From Deltaproteobacteria bacterium (GTDB lineage: Bacteria > Desulfobacterota > DSM-4660 > Desulfatiglandales > Desulfatiglandaceae): 13,146 bases of DNA. Both the position numbers and the translations under genes were made by a program. The notes below the pieces were generated by a model. The model did no database searches and was not told the DNA's origin. It worked only from the letters and a program-made list of their open reading frames with translations. Below are positions 6,887 through 13,146 of the stretch, piece by piece (the stretch's first letter is position 1; each line of letters starts with the position of its first letter). The stretch is taken from positions 1 to 13,146 of the forward strand of contig JABGPV010000144.1 in assembly GCA_018644785.1 (NCBI GenBank), read 5' to 3'.

Positions 6887-8392
6887 TCAAAAATGACAAT
6901 TACTTTTCAATAATTCCTTTCTAAGATCACGTTTCAAGATTTTTCCCGCATGGCTTTTGGGCATGTCATCCACCGTCACAAAAGCTTTGGGGACTTTATA
7001 AGGCGCCACTTTGGTTTTAAAGAAAGCCTTCAGTTGATGGGCGTCAATGGTCCGGTTCGGTTTGGGAACGATGACCGCCACCACCCGTTCCCCAAATTCC
7101 GCATCAGGAAGCCCCACCACGGCACATTCCTGCACCTCCGGCCGGGTATAGAGCAATTCCTCCACTTCACGGGGATAGACGTTCTCACCTCCCGTGATAA
7201 TCAGATCCTTCAAGCGGTCCACGATATAGAGATAGCCCCTGTCGTCCAAAACCCCCATATCCCCCGAGCGGAACCACTCATCCCAAAACCCCAGAGCCGT
7301 TTCATGGGGACGGTTCAGATAATTTTTCATGATGTTGGGCCCGTGGATGCAGATTTCACCTTCTTCCTCCGGTCCCAGCAGGCTTCCATCAAGCCCCCGA
7401 ATCTGCACCTCCACGAGATTCGCCGGTGTTCCCACAGAGCCCACCACATGTTGATAATAATGGTTGAAGGTGACCATGGAAGCGCTCTCCGTCATGCCGT
7501 AAGCCTCATGAATGTTCAGATCCATGCGGGTTTTCCATTCTCGAACCAATTCCGCCGCCATGCTGGCCGCGGCCGAAAAGCAGTACCGAACACTTTTCAA
7601 TCGTTCCCGAAGGCCGTCGATGGAGAGCATGCGGATATATACCGTGGGAACCGAATAAAATTTGCTCACGTGATGCCGTTTAATGGCATCGAGGGCCCGA
7701 TCCATATCAAAGCCCGGTTGAATCACCATGGAACCGCCGCTGTAAATGGTGGCGCCCATGATATGAATCTGGCCGAACACATGGTTCAAGGGCAGAAAAC
7801 AGAGGCAGCGGTCCTCATGGGTGGAGCGCTCCGAAAATGAGACGTTCTGGTATGCGGTTTGAAGATTTTCATGGGAGAGCGGAACCCCTTTGGAAATTCC
7901 GGTGGTACCGCCTGTAAAAAGAATGACCGCGGCTGCATGCCGGTCGCAATAGACGGCCTTGAAATGGGGAGATCCTCCCGTAAGCAGGCTGTCCATACCG
8001 GTTGGGGTGCCGGGCGCCACCAGATATTCAATGCCGGTTTCATCTTTCATGCTCTCCAACTGGTTCAATCGGTCATCGGTGGTAAAGACGACTTTGGGGC
8101 GGCAATCCCGAAAGGTGTTGAAGATCTCGTCCCGGCTCAACGCACTGGCCGGCGTGGCAACCGCGGCGCCCACCTTCAAAGCCCCGAAATAGAAGACGAG
8201 CCAGTGATAGGAGTTGGGGGCGAAGAGCGCCACCGTATCGCCGGGAACAATTCCCAACCCTTTCAAACTGCCGGCCACCCGGCTGGCATCCTCATTGAAT
8301 TCCCCGTAAGGGATGCTTTTGCCGTTTTCGATCACAGCGGTTCCATGGGGAAAATAGAACGCCGTTCGTTCAAGGTTAATTGCAATATTCAC
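6887..8392 (-). CDS. Acyl-CoA synthetase (AMP-forming, class I adenylate-forming enzyme)
   Basis: This enzyme activates a carboxylic acid with ATP to an acyl-adenylate and then forms the acyl-CoA thioester in the cytoplasm. All core motifs are present: the phosphate loop FTGGTTGISKG (159-169), YGMTES (298-303), the ATP-ribose aspartate in RSGDMG (Asp378), the hinge DRLKD (392-396), GGENVYPREVE (401-411) and the catalytic lysine Lys484 in AGKILKRD. The length, 501 residues, is normal for the family. It most resembles FadD-like fatty or aromatic/cyclic acid CoA ligases; the substrate cannot be read from sequence. The start is GTG with GGAG 8 bases upstream. The gene lies 19 bases downstream of a truncated methyltransferase gene on the same strand, so the two were probably an operon whose upstream part is lost. 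It may now rely on a promoter brought by the adjacent repeat element. Confidence 0.92.
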   Translation of the reverse strand: MNIAINLERTAFYFPHGTAVIENGKSIPYGEFNEDASRVAGSLKGLGIVPGDTVALFAPNSYHWLVFYFGALKVGAAVATPASALSRDEIFNTFRDCRPKVVFTTDDRLNQLESMKDETGIEYLVAPGTPTGMDSLLTGGSPHFKAVYCDRHAAAVILFTGGTTGISKGVPLSHENLQTAYQNVSFSERSTHEDRCLCFLPLNHVFGQIHIMGATIYSGGSMVIQPGFDMDRALDAIKRHHVSKFYSVPTVYIRMLSIDGLRERLKSVRYCFSAAASMAAELVREWKTRMDLNIHEAYGMTESASMVTFNHYYQHVVGSVGTPANLVEVQIRGLDGSLLGPEEEGEICIHGPNIMKNYLNRPHETALGFWDEWFRSGDMGVLDDRGYLYIVDRLKDLIITGGENVYPREVEELLYTRPEVQECAVVGLPDAEFGERVVAVIVPKPNRTIDAHQLKAFFKTKVAPYKVPKAFVTVDDMPKSHAGKILKRDLRKELLKSNCHF

Positions 8393-8411
8393 CAGAATTC
8401 TCCAGTCGCAG

Positions 8412-8706
8412 TTATGGTTCCAGCCTGCCTTCCCGAAACGCCCTGGTGTAGCCTTGACACCAGGGATCCTGATCCAATAAAACCTTTGCCGCGGCCAGTG
8501 CGCTCATCAACTTTTTATCCATAGGATCAAGGATAGCGGTGTTGAGTCCGGACTCCATGGCCAGCGTCAGGAACCCCCGATTCACCAATGACCGATTCGG
8601 CAGCCCGAAAGAGATATTGGAAAGGCCGCTGATGATATTAACGCCCTCCAGTTCACGTCGGATTTCATCGATGGCATCAAGGAGCAAAATCCCCGCATGT
8701 GTAAAT
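8412..8706 (-). pseudogene. Truncated methyltetrahydrofolate:corrinoid-type methyltransferase (C-terminal part)
   Basis: The reading frame gives about 95 residues that match the C-terminal third of pterin-binding methyltransferases (dihydropteroate-synthase fold; AcsE/MtgA-like). These move a methyl group between tetrahydrofolate and a corrinoid protein and are usually 260-300 residues long. Landmarks are GLSNISFGLPNRSLVNR, containing the conserved pterin-contacting Asn, followed by LNTAILDPMDKKLM and a C-terminal YTRAFREG. The first internal ATG is at 8687, but in-frame similarity continues upstream as THAGILLLDA to about 8700, where the inverted-repeat element begins. On the far side of the element I see no sequence resembling the missing N-terminal two thirds, so this is a truncation and not a clean insertion. 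A functional enzyme is unlikely, since most of the barrel is absent. It precedes the acyl-CoA ligase on the same strand. Confidence 0.75.
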
Positions 8707-8707
8707 C

Positions 8708-8831
8708 GGGGACGGTCATAATTAAATAATCAACTCTGTTTTGATCCGATAGTTATTTGACTTCGATATGACTTCACCCTTGCTAGCAGCTTTCATCATA
8801 TCAACTTATTTATTTTCCTATGACCGTCCCC
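8708..8831. mobile_element. 124-bp inverted-repeat element (MITE/REP-like)
   Basis: GGGGACGGTCATA (8708-8720) and its exact reverse complement (8819-8831) bound a 124-bp AT-rich segment with no coding capacity. Just inside, the ends are also loosely complementary (ATTAAATAATCAAC versus a TTATTTATT-type stretch). The ends carry the same GTCCCC core found at 3430-3550 and 5099-5116. The element marks the point where the methyltransferase gene is truncated. No clear target-site duplication was found, and no transposase is in the window. It looks like a non-autonomous element or a REP pair. Confidence 0.55.
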
Positions 8832-8885
8832 TGTTTTCCCATAGCTTTGGGTGGGCGAAGTGAATGTAAAAAGAATGTGAAAAAG

Positions 8886-8921
8886 ATGCGAGATTTCAAA
8901 AATTCTGTGAAAAAATCGCAT
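8886..8921. repeat. Inverted repeat upstream of the MerR-type gene
   Basis: ATGCGA (8886-8891) pairs with TCGCAT (8916-8921), with partly complementary A/T-rich flanks inside. It lies in the 190-base leader between the inverted-repeat element and the MerR-type gene, and could be an operator or a leader hairpin. Confidence 0.25.
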
Positions 8922-8946
8922 AGCGGATTTGTTTTGGTGTTTTTGC

Positions 8947-9007
8947 TTGACACAAAATAAACTTTTTGTCACGTTGGATCAAAATTAGTCTAAAAATTGA
9001 AATTTTT
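8947..9007 (+). promoter_or_regulatory. TTGACA box and palindromes before the MerR-type gene
   Basis: TTGACA (8947-8952) lies within an imperfect inverted repeat (8948-8957 with 8963-8971, TGACACAAAA against TTTTTGTCA). A second, perfect one follows: AAAAATT GA AATTTTT (8992-9007). No good -10 box sits at 16-18 bases from TTGACA, so a plain sigma70 promoter is not confirmed. MerR-family regulators often bind palindromes in long-spaced promoters, so this is the most likely control region of the regulator-methylase-PIN cassette. Confidence 0.35.
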
Positions 9008-9022
9008 CAACCTAAAAATAAT

Positions 9023-9457
9023 ATGGTGAGCAGATACGCAACAGATTTGGTGATGAAACTGACAGGAGCGACTTCGAACCAATTGAAGTATTGGGCTCGA
9101 ATAGATCTCATCGCCCGAGAAATAAACGGAAGACGGGCCAGTTACTCATTTAAGGACATAATCAAACTGAGAGTTCTTGTTTCGCTTCGAAAAAACGGTT
9201 TAAGTCTTCAAAAGATTCGCTTGGGTATCAACCGTCTCTCACAAATGCTTCCAGATGATGAACCACTATCGCGATTGATCATCTATACCGACGGTAGGGA
9301 CATGATTGTCGCTGAGAAAGGCAAATATTTCAGTGCGATTACTGAGCAACAATATTTTCGGTTTGATACGGAGCAGATTGGAGCGGAGATCATAGAATTG
9401 CAGCGGAACGGCTGGTACGATCTTCCAACGCAAGCAGTTTCCCATGTAAACAATTAA
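9023..9457 (+). CDS. MerR-type helix-turn-helix transcriptional regulator
   Basis: The N-terminal half is a MerR-like winged helix: YATDLVMKLTGATSNQLKYWARIDLI (about residues 4-30) is the helix-turn-helix, RRASYSFKDI the wing, and LRVLVSLRKNGLSLQKIRLGI the second helical pair. The C-terminal part (about 75-144) is a short domain of mixed strands and helices that I do not recognise; it lacks the long dimerisation helix and metal-binding cysteines of classic MerR sensors. I chose ATG 9023 because the HTH starts right after it, as is usual for MerR proteins. An in-frame TTG at 8966 would add 19 residues but lies inside a palindrome. No strong ribosome site precedes either start. The gene ends 45 bases before the methylase start, on the same strand, so it probably regulates that operon. 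Confidence 0.75.
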   Translation: MVSRYATDLVMKLTGATSNQLKYWARIDLIAREINGRRASYSFKDIIKLRVLVSLRKNGLSLQKIRLGINRLSQMLPDDEPLSRLIIYTDGRDMIVAEKGKYFSAITEQQYFRFDTEQIGAEIIELQRNGWYDLPTQAVSHVNN

Positions 9458-9484
9458 TCCCCTATCGCATAACCGGAAAGGGGA
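9458..9484 (+). promoter_or_regulatory. Hairpin just upstream of the methylase ribosome-binding site
   Basis: TCCCCT (9458-9463) pairs with AGGGGA (9479-9484) in the gap between the regulator and methylase genes; the right arm touches the Shine-Dalgarno sequence. It could modulate translation of the methylase, or be a weak attenuator, but the 15-base loop makes it only moderately stable. Confidence 0.25.
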
Positions 9485-9491
9485 AAGGAGG
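9484..9491 (+). promoter_or_regulatory. Strong Shine-Dalgarno with ambiguous start codons
   Basis: AAAGGAGG is a near-perfect ribosome-binding site. At the ideal spacing (6 bases) stands ATG 9498, but that frame reads ATG GGG TGA and stops. The long frame opens with GTG 9503, 11 bases from the site. The two start options overlap within ATGGGGTGA. Confidence 0.55.
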
Positions 9492-9502
9492 CTAATAATG
9501 GG

Positions 9503-12052
9503 GTGACTGCATTCCAAATTGTGAAGGGTGAGTTACAACGCCTGGGATATTCCGGCGGTCTTTTACAGGAGAACTATGCCTTTGATGATGCATCGGTTGT
9601 CCAAAGAAATGAGCTTTGCATTCCCTTGGGGGCCTTTGCCCAGTGGCCGCCAAGCTATCGAAGTGCCTGCATAGGCGTTTTGCAGGCAAACGGCAGTGCA
9701 GGTCAGAGATTCGTCGCCACTTATCGGGCCTTTGGCGCACCCATGTTTCTTGAAGTCCATGAAGATCATGTCGTCCGGTACCGAATGGAAGCGGTCGGCC
9801 AGGCCGTTAAACTGGAGTCCATTCCCTCTCGGAATATCCCTAAAGCCTTTGAAAGCAACAAAGACAAGTGGAGCCCGGCGGCAATCTTCAGGGCAAAGGC
9901 CATCTCCCCAATATCCGGCCCTACCCAGCTTGATTTTTTTGATGCAGGCCTTCTTCCCGCTTTGAAGGGGATGATCCATAAAAAGCTTGATAGACTTTTG
10001 AAAGAGACCCTTCACTCGGTGGTCATCGCTTATGGGAAATCCACTTTCGGAAGCATTCCCGACGACATCGCACTTTTCCGTTTGGTTTTCCGATTTCTTG
10101 CTGCGAAAATTTTCAAAGACAAAAATCATCCAGGAGAATGGTCGTCCTCCGACCCACGAACCATCATAGATAGCGTTCAAAAATTCTATGGCCTCGAAAA
10201 AATTTCACCGGGCCGGATAATTGACGATTCTCATACCCAACAGGCCGCCTGGGACCATCTCAGAACCGCCTTTAATTTCCAGAATCTTTCCGAAGAGGAC
10301 CTTGCATTTGTTTATGAAAATACACTCGTGAGCAAGGAGGCCCGCAAGGAGCACGGTATTCACGCCACCCCTTCGGTTGTTGCTGAACTGATCGTTTCTC
10401 ATCTTCCATTTGAAGACCTGCCGCGGGCGGAACGTTTTGTGCTGGAACCCTGTTCGGGACATGGGGTATTTTTGGTTGCCGCCCTTCGGCGCTTGCGGGA
10501 CCTGTTGCCTGCGTCTTGGACTGTTCAAGAACGGCATGTCTATCTCAAAGAAAGGCTGAGGGCAATCGAAAGGGACACCTTTGCCGGAGAGGTGTGCCGT
10601 TTATCTCTCACCCTCGCCGATTACCCGAATCCCAACGGTTGGGAAATCCTTGAGACCGATATTTTTGGCACGGATACCCTCGAAAATATGCTGCCAAAAT
10701 CGAAAATCGTTTTGTGCAATCCGCCCTTTGAAGACTTCAATGAACAGGAACAGTATCAATACGCAGGGCGGATTCAAAGTGTTCACAAGCCCTATGAAAT
10801 ATTGCAGCGAGTCCTGGAAAACCCACCCGCAATGCTGGGATTTGTGTTGCCGAAATCGGCGATCATCGGAGGCCGATACAACGAACTCCAGAATCGAATC
10901 GCCGAGCATTACATAAATATTGAAACCGTAGCCCTGCCGGATCGGGTGTTCGCATTTTCGGATCAGGAAACCATGCTGCTACTGGCCTCACGGCACGATC
11001 CTGAGAAAGATGCGAGGGTTTTCACCAAGACATCCTGGGTTCAGGAAAAGGACCGAAAGTCTTTTCTTGAATCGGGTCATTTGCCCGAGGCTGTAGGAAA
11101 GATCACTTCAAGAGGGGTGATCAAGAAGGCGCATAAAGATCTTTGGAACCCGCCCTTGTGGGAGGTTTGGGAGTATCTCAGCGAAAATCCCAAGATAGGG
11201 GAGTTTACCGAAATTCACAGAGGAATAGAGTGGAATATCCCTTATAAGAAGAACTTGGAATTACTTATATCATCTACTCCCCGAGAGGGATTCAAGAGAG
11301 GCCTGGAGAAGGCTCATGGAAAGCTGGAATGCTACTATGCGCAGGGGTTTGTTTATCTTAATGTCCAAAAAAAGTATAGCCGTACATCCGCCCATTCCCT
11401 TCCCTGGGAAAGTCCTAAAATTATTGCTAACATGAGGAGGTTGAGCCGCGGACCGTGGAGAATAGCCGGTTTTTTGGATGTAGATGGGCTTGTCTGCTAT
11501 CAAAGCCTTTTGGGGATTTGGCCCAAGAAAGGGATTGATATCTTTTTTCTTTCCGCCCTTATAAACAGCCCATTGTTAAATGCATTCCTCTATTGTCAGG
11601 AATATGGACGTAATAATACAGTTCGTACGCTGAGTAATGTTCCGACTCCATTTTCGGGGTTGCCTGAAGGTCGCAAATTTTCATCGTTGGTAAAAAAATA
11701 TCTCAAAATTAGAGAGTCGCTTAGTAATGCATCTCCGAACGCAAGAGAGATTTTAACCAAAGGATGTTATGAAACTGTTGTTGAGGTTGATAGCCTGATT
11801 TTAGAAGCTTATGACCTCCCACCACGGCTTGAGCGTAAACTGTTTGACTTCTTCAGAGGATATCCCAGGCCTGTTCCTTTTTCGTTCCCCGATTACTTTC
11901 CAGCGGATTTCAAACCTTGTATCCCCCTTCGTCAATACCTGAAAATGGATTTGAAACAGGCCAGTGCCGGAGAACTCCTGAAAAAAATCGAACCTATCGA
12001 TTCGGAGATTATTCACGAATTCGTTTTGGATCTTGAGGAGAGGCAAGCCTGA
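9503..12052 (+). CDS. Large N6-adenine-type DNA methyltransferase (type IIG/Eco57I-like architecture)
   Basis: An 849-residue SAM-dependent DNA methyltransferase. A helical segment (about 185-280) leads into the catalytic core: HGIHATPSVVAELIV (285-297), SAM-binding motif I EPCSGHGVF (315-323), an acidic residue after the next strand (AIERD, 354-358), LETDIF (383-388) and catalytic motif IV NPPF (406-409), which marks an exocyclic-amine (N6-adenine) methylase. Residues from about 566 (EIHRGIEWN) to 720 resemble the target-recognition domains of type I/IIG enzymes (INSPLLNAFL, YGRNNTVRTLSNVPTP). The tail has YDLPPRLERKLFDFF and CIPLRQYL. The first 180 residues should hold the nuclease in a type IIG enzyme, but I see no PD-(D/E)xK motif there. 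GTG start; the ribosome site suits it poorly. Its stop overlaps the PIN gene start (TGATG), implying translational coupling. Alternatives are an orphan methylase, or the modification part of a phage-defence system. Confidence 0.85.
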   Translation: MTAFQIVKGELQRLGYSGGLLQENYAFDDASVVQRNELCIPLGAFAQWPPSYRSACIGVLQANGSAGQRFVATYRAFGAPMFLEVHEDHVVRYRMEAVGQAVKLESIPSRNIPKAFESNKDKWSPAAIFRAKAISPISGPTQLDFFDAGLLPALKGMIHKKLDRLLKETLHSVVIAYGKSTFGSIPDDIALFRLVFRFLAAKIFKDKNHPGEWSSSDPRTIIDSVQKFYGLEKISPGRIIDDSHTQQAAWDHLRTAFNFQNLSEEDLAFVYENTLVSKEARKEHGIHATPSVVAELIVSHLPFEDLPRAERFVLEPCSGHGVFLVAALRRLRDLLPASWTVQERHVYLKERLRAIERDTFAGEVCRLSLTLADYPNPNGWEILETDIFGTDTLENMLPKSKIVLCNPPFEDFNEQEQYQYAGRIQSVHKPYEILQRVLENPPAMLGFVLPKSAIIGGRYNELQNRIAEHYINIETVALPDRVFAFSDQETMLLLASRHDPEKDARVFTKTSWVQEKDRKSFLESGHLPEAVGKITSRGVIKKAHKDLWNPPLWEVWEYLSENPKIGEFTEIHRGIEWNIPYKKNLELLISSTPREGFKRGLEKAHGKLECYYAQGFVYLNVQKKYSRTSAHSLPWESPKIIANMRRLSRGPWRIAGFLDVDGLVCYQSLLGIWPKKGIDIFFLSALINSPLLNAFLYCQEYGRNNTVRTLSNVPTPFSGLPEGRKFSSLVKKYLKIRESLSNASPNAREILTKGCYETVVEVDSLILEAYDLPPRLERKLFDFFRGYPRPVPFSFPDYFPADFKPCIPLRQYLKMDLKQASAGELLKKIEPIDSEIIHEFVLDLEERQA

Positions 12053-12285
12053 TGGATGGTTATCTTCTGGACACCAATGCGGCAAGTGTACTCTGGGATC
12101 AAAGGCACCGGGAACATACAAAAATCAGGGGGTTTCTTCAAAGGTTTGCCAACGAACCCACATGGATTTCGGTTGTTGTTCTGGGAGAAATAGAATACGG
12201 ATTGAAGATAGCCCCCCAAATGGATGAAGACCGTCAAAACGAAGTCAGGCGTCAAATGGCGAGGTTTCGCAAGTACTCGATGTGA
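12052..12285 (+). CDS. PIN-domain (VapC-like) nuclease, N-terminal half; frame broken
   Basis: These 77 residues are the first half of a PIN domain, the fold of VapC-type ribonucleases. YLLDTN (4-9) supplies the first metal-binding Asp7, and VVVLGEIEYG (41-50) supplies Glu46. The ATG overlaps the methylase stop by one base, so translation is probably coupled. The frame ends at ATG TGA (12280-12285), in the middle of the fold. The remaining half follows at once in the -1 frame, starting from a GTG that overlaps this stop. A one-base deletion would explain the break, and the full protein would then be about 170 residues, slightly longer than a typical VapC. No antitoxin gene precedes it; the position is taken by the methylase. 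Whether the halves reassociate is unknown. Confidence 0.75.
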   Translation: MDGYLLDTNAASVLWDQRHREHTKIRGFLQRFANEPTWISVVVLGEIEYGLKIAPQMDEDRQNEVRRQMARFRKYSM

Positions 12286-12566
12286 ACAAACACACAATAG
12301 AACCTTATTCGGATCTCAGGGCAGCCCTGTTTAAGGCCTACTCGCCCAGAAATAGCCGGGGTCGCCTGAAAATGAAATGGCCCGAAGATCTCCAGGAACG
12401 CACAAGCGCCAAAGAATTGGGCATTCAAGAAAATGACCTGTGGATCGCTGCCCAGGCTATTCAATACAATCTCGTGTTGATTACAGACGATCATATGCAC
12501 CGACTTCAGGAAGCGTCGACAACTCTTGACTATCCACTTCAACTGGCTTCATGGAAATTTTCATGA
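12282..12566 (+). CDS. PIN-domain (VapC-like) nuclease, C-terminal half; frame broken
   Basis: These 94 residues, read from GTG 12282, continue the PIN fold begun in the preceding frame. IQENDLWIAAQAI (48-60) holds the acidic residue typical of the third PIN motif (Asp52), and LVLITDDHMHRL (64-75) holds the fourth (Asp69/Asp70). Between them RGRLKMKWPEDLQERTSAKELG forms the usual loop. The start overlaps the previous stop in the sequence ATGTGA, an arrangement that could allow stop-start reinitiation. More simply, it is the downstream half of a frameshifted gene, since a PIN domain split in mid-fold is not a known natural design. All four acidic motifs survive across the two pieces, so the break looks recent, or is a sequencing error. 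Confidence 0.7.
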   Translation: MNKHTIEPYSDLRAALFKAYSPRNSRGRLKMKWPEDLQERTSAKELGIQENDLWIAAQAIQYNLVLITDDHMHRLQEASTTLDYPLQLASWKFS

Positions 12567-12737
12567 CACCGGAGACCACCAGAATCAGTTTATAACGGGG
12601 ATGGGCGTGAAGCCCCATCACCGGAAGACACATATGGTGTTACCTAATCGGTAATCGCCCACCATTACGAATGCGTTGCGGTAACCGGGATGGGGATAAC
12701 GGTTTTTCACATGGCGCATATTGAGGAAAGATTTGGG
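12567..12737. other. Convergent gap between PIN and BKACE genes
   Basis: No gene is visible. A small hairpin (12600-12619, GATGGGC against GCCCCATC with one bulged C) follows the PIN gene by 33 bases but has no T-run. No copy of the GTCCCC inverted-repeat end is present, so this right-hand border of the cassette does not mirror the left one at 8708-8831. Confidence 0.35.
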
Positions 12738-13146
12738 CTAATATTTCACCTTATCGAGCCCTTTCAGGTTCAATATGGTTCGCGCCTCATCAGGGGTAGC
12801 CGGTTCAAGACCCAGTTCTTTGCCGATTCGAATGATCTTTTCCACCTGTTCCCCGTTGCTTTTGGCTTTGACCCCCTTTTCCAGGTACAAGTTGTCTTCC
12901 AGGCCCACGCGGGTATTGCCGCCCATGATCAGCGCCAGGTTACACATGCGAAACTGCTCGCGCCCGGCCGCGCAAACCGACCAGACAAACGCGTCCCCAA
13001 ACATTTCTTTCGCGGTGTTCAGCATGAACATCAGGTTGCTGACGGTCGCCGGTATCCCTCCCAGAATCCCCAGCACAAACTGCAGGTAAAGGGGCTTTTT
13101 GATGTGCCCTTTTTCCACTAGAAACGCCAGGTTATTGAGCATCCCC
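12738..13146 (-). CDS. BKACE / DUF849 beta-keto acid cleavage enzyme, C-terminal part (runs off the window)
   Basis: This is the C-terminal part of a BKACE-family enzyme (prototype Kce, 3-keto-5-aminohexanoate cleavage enzyme). It cleaves a beta-keto acid with acetyl-CoA to acetoacetate and a CoA ester, using a zinc ion in a TIM barrel. Diagnostic phrases are KPLYLQFVLGILGGIPATV, the segment FVWSVCAAGREQF, and GGNTRVGLEDNLYLEKG, whose RVGLEDN carries the conserved zinc-ligand Glu. The family is about 270-310 residues long; the 136 codons here are roughly the last half. The frame is open through the window's right edge (the residue before MLNNL is Gly), so the first ATG seen is internal. Zinc-binding histidines of the N-terminal half lie outside. 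It shares the strand of the ligase and methyltransferase genes, and could be part of the same catabolic locus. Confidence 0.88.
   Translation of the reverse strand, partial: GMLNNLAFLVEKGHIKKPLYLQFVLGILGGIPATVSNLMFMLNTAKEMFGDAFVWSVCAAGREQFRMCNLALIMGGNTRVGLEDNLYLEKGVKAKSNGEQVEKIIRIGKELGLEPATPDEARTILNLKGLDKVKY

Noticed and set aside
6950..7840. Long plus-strand open frame of 296 codons opposite the acyl-CoA ligase
   Set aside because: It is antisense to a gene with all ligase motifs, is rich in His/Arg/Pro as mirror frames often are, and matches no family.
8966..9022. TTG start extending the MerR-type protein by 19 residues
   Set aside because: The TTG lies inside a palindrome, has no ribosome site, and MerR HTH domains normally begin right at the N-terminus as with ATG 9023.
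9458..9502. A small antitoxin gene next to the PIN nuclease
   Set aside because: The gap between regulator and methylase holds only a three-codon frame, and the PIN gene directly overlaps the methylase stop; no VapB-like frame was found.
9563..10180. Minus-strand open frame of 205 codons opposite the methylase
   Set aside because: It overlaps the methylase coding frame throughout and shows no recognisable domain or ribosome site.
12270..12290. Programmed -1 ribosomal frameshift in the PIN gene
   Set aside because: No X XXY YYZ slippery heptamer or clear downstream stimulatory structure is visible; a one-base deletion or reinitiation is simpler.

Overview
The window looks like a stretch of a mesophilic anaerobic deltaproteobacterium (Desulfobacterota, Desulfobacterales-like). 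This is inferred from gene content, not from any marker gene: a DUF849/BKACE beta-keto acid cleavage enzyme, a pterin:corrinoid methyltransferase fragment, an acyl-CoA synthetase, multi-CBS proteins and group II intron debris. Base composition is mixed. The hydrolase and HTH/GIY-YIG segment (about 2270-4300) is visibly more AT-rich than the CBS, ligase and methylase genes, so the region looks like a patchwork. No rRNA, tRNA or CRISPR array was seen.

Layout. Positions 1-192 hold no gene I can support. At 193-2067 (+) lies a secreted caspase-like peptidase with an EF-hand-like loop, a PEGA domain and a C-terminal DUF1566 domain. Convergent to it is a membrane-anchored alpha/beta hydrolase (2268-3299, -). 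Next comes debris: GTCCCC-type repeats and what looks like the 3' end (domains V-VI) of a group II intron (about 3558-3642). This abuts a minus-strand gene for a helix-turn-helix protein fused to a degenerate GIY-YIG-like domain (3648-4187), preceded by direct repeats and a palindrome that look like its operator (4222-4301). About 1 kb without genes follows. Two adjacent plus-strand genes encode proteins with two and four CBS domains (5322-5789, 5846-6742); the second carries a CxxC motif after each CBS pair.

The minus strand then carries an acyl-CoA synthetase (6887-8392) and, upstream of it, only the C-terminal third of a methyltetrahydrofolate:corrinoid-type methyltransferase (8412-8687). 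The latter is cut off at a 124-bp element bounded by perfect 13-bp inverted repeats (8708-8831). On the other side is a plus-strand cassette: a MerR-type regulator (9023-9457), an 849-residue adenine-specific DNA methyltransferase (9503-12052), and a PIN-domain nuclease whose start codon overlaps the methylase stop (TGATG) and which is now split in two by a frameshift (12052-12566). The window ends in the C-terminal part of a BKACE enzyme on the minus strand (12738-13146).

Reading of the whole. The BKACE, methyltransferase and ligase genes share a strand and suit an anaerobic carbon-degradation locus; the MerR-methylase-PIN cassette sits between them like a defence or addiction module inserted into it. 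This is inference. The most interesting unit is that cassette: a DNA methylase with no recognisable nuclease domain, translationally coupled to a PIN RNase, with no visible antitoxin. The HTH/GIY-YIG fusion with its repeat cluster comes second.
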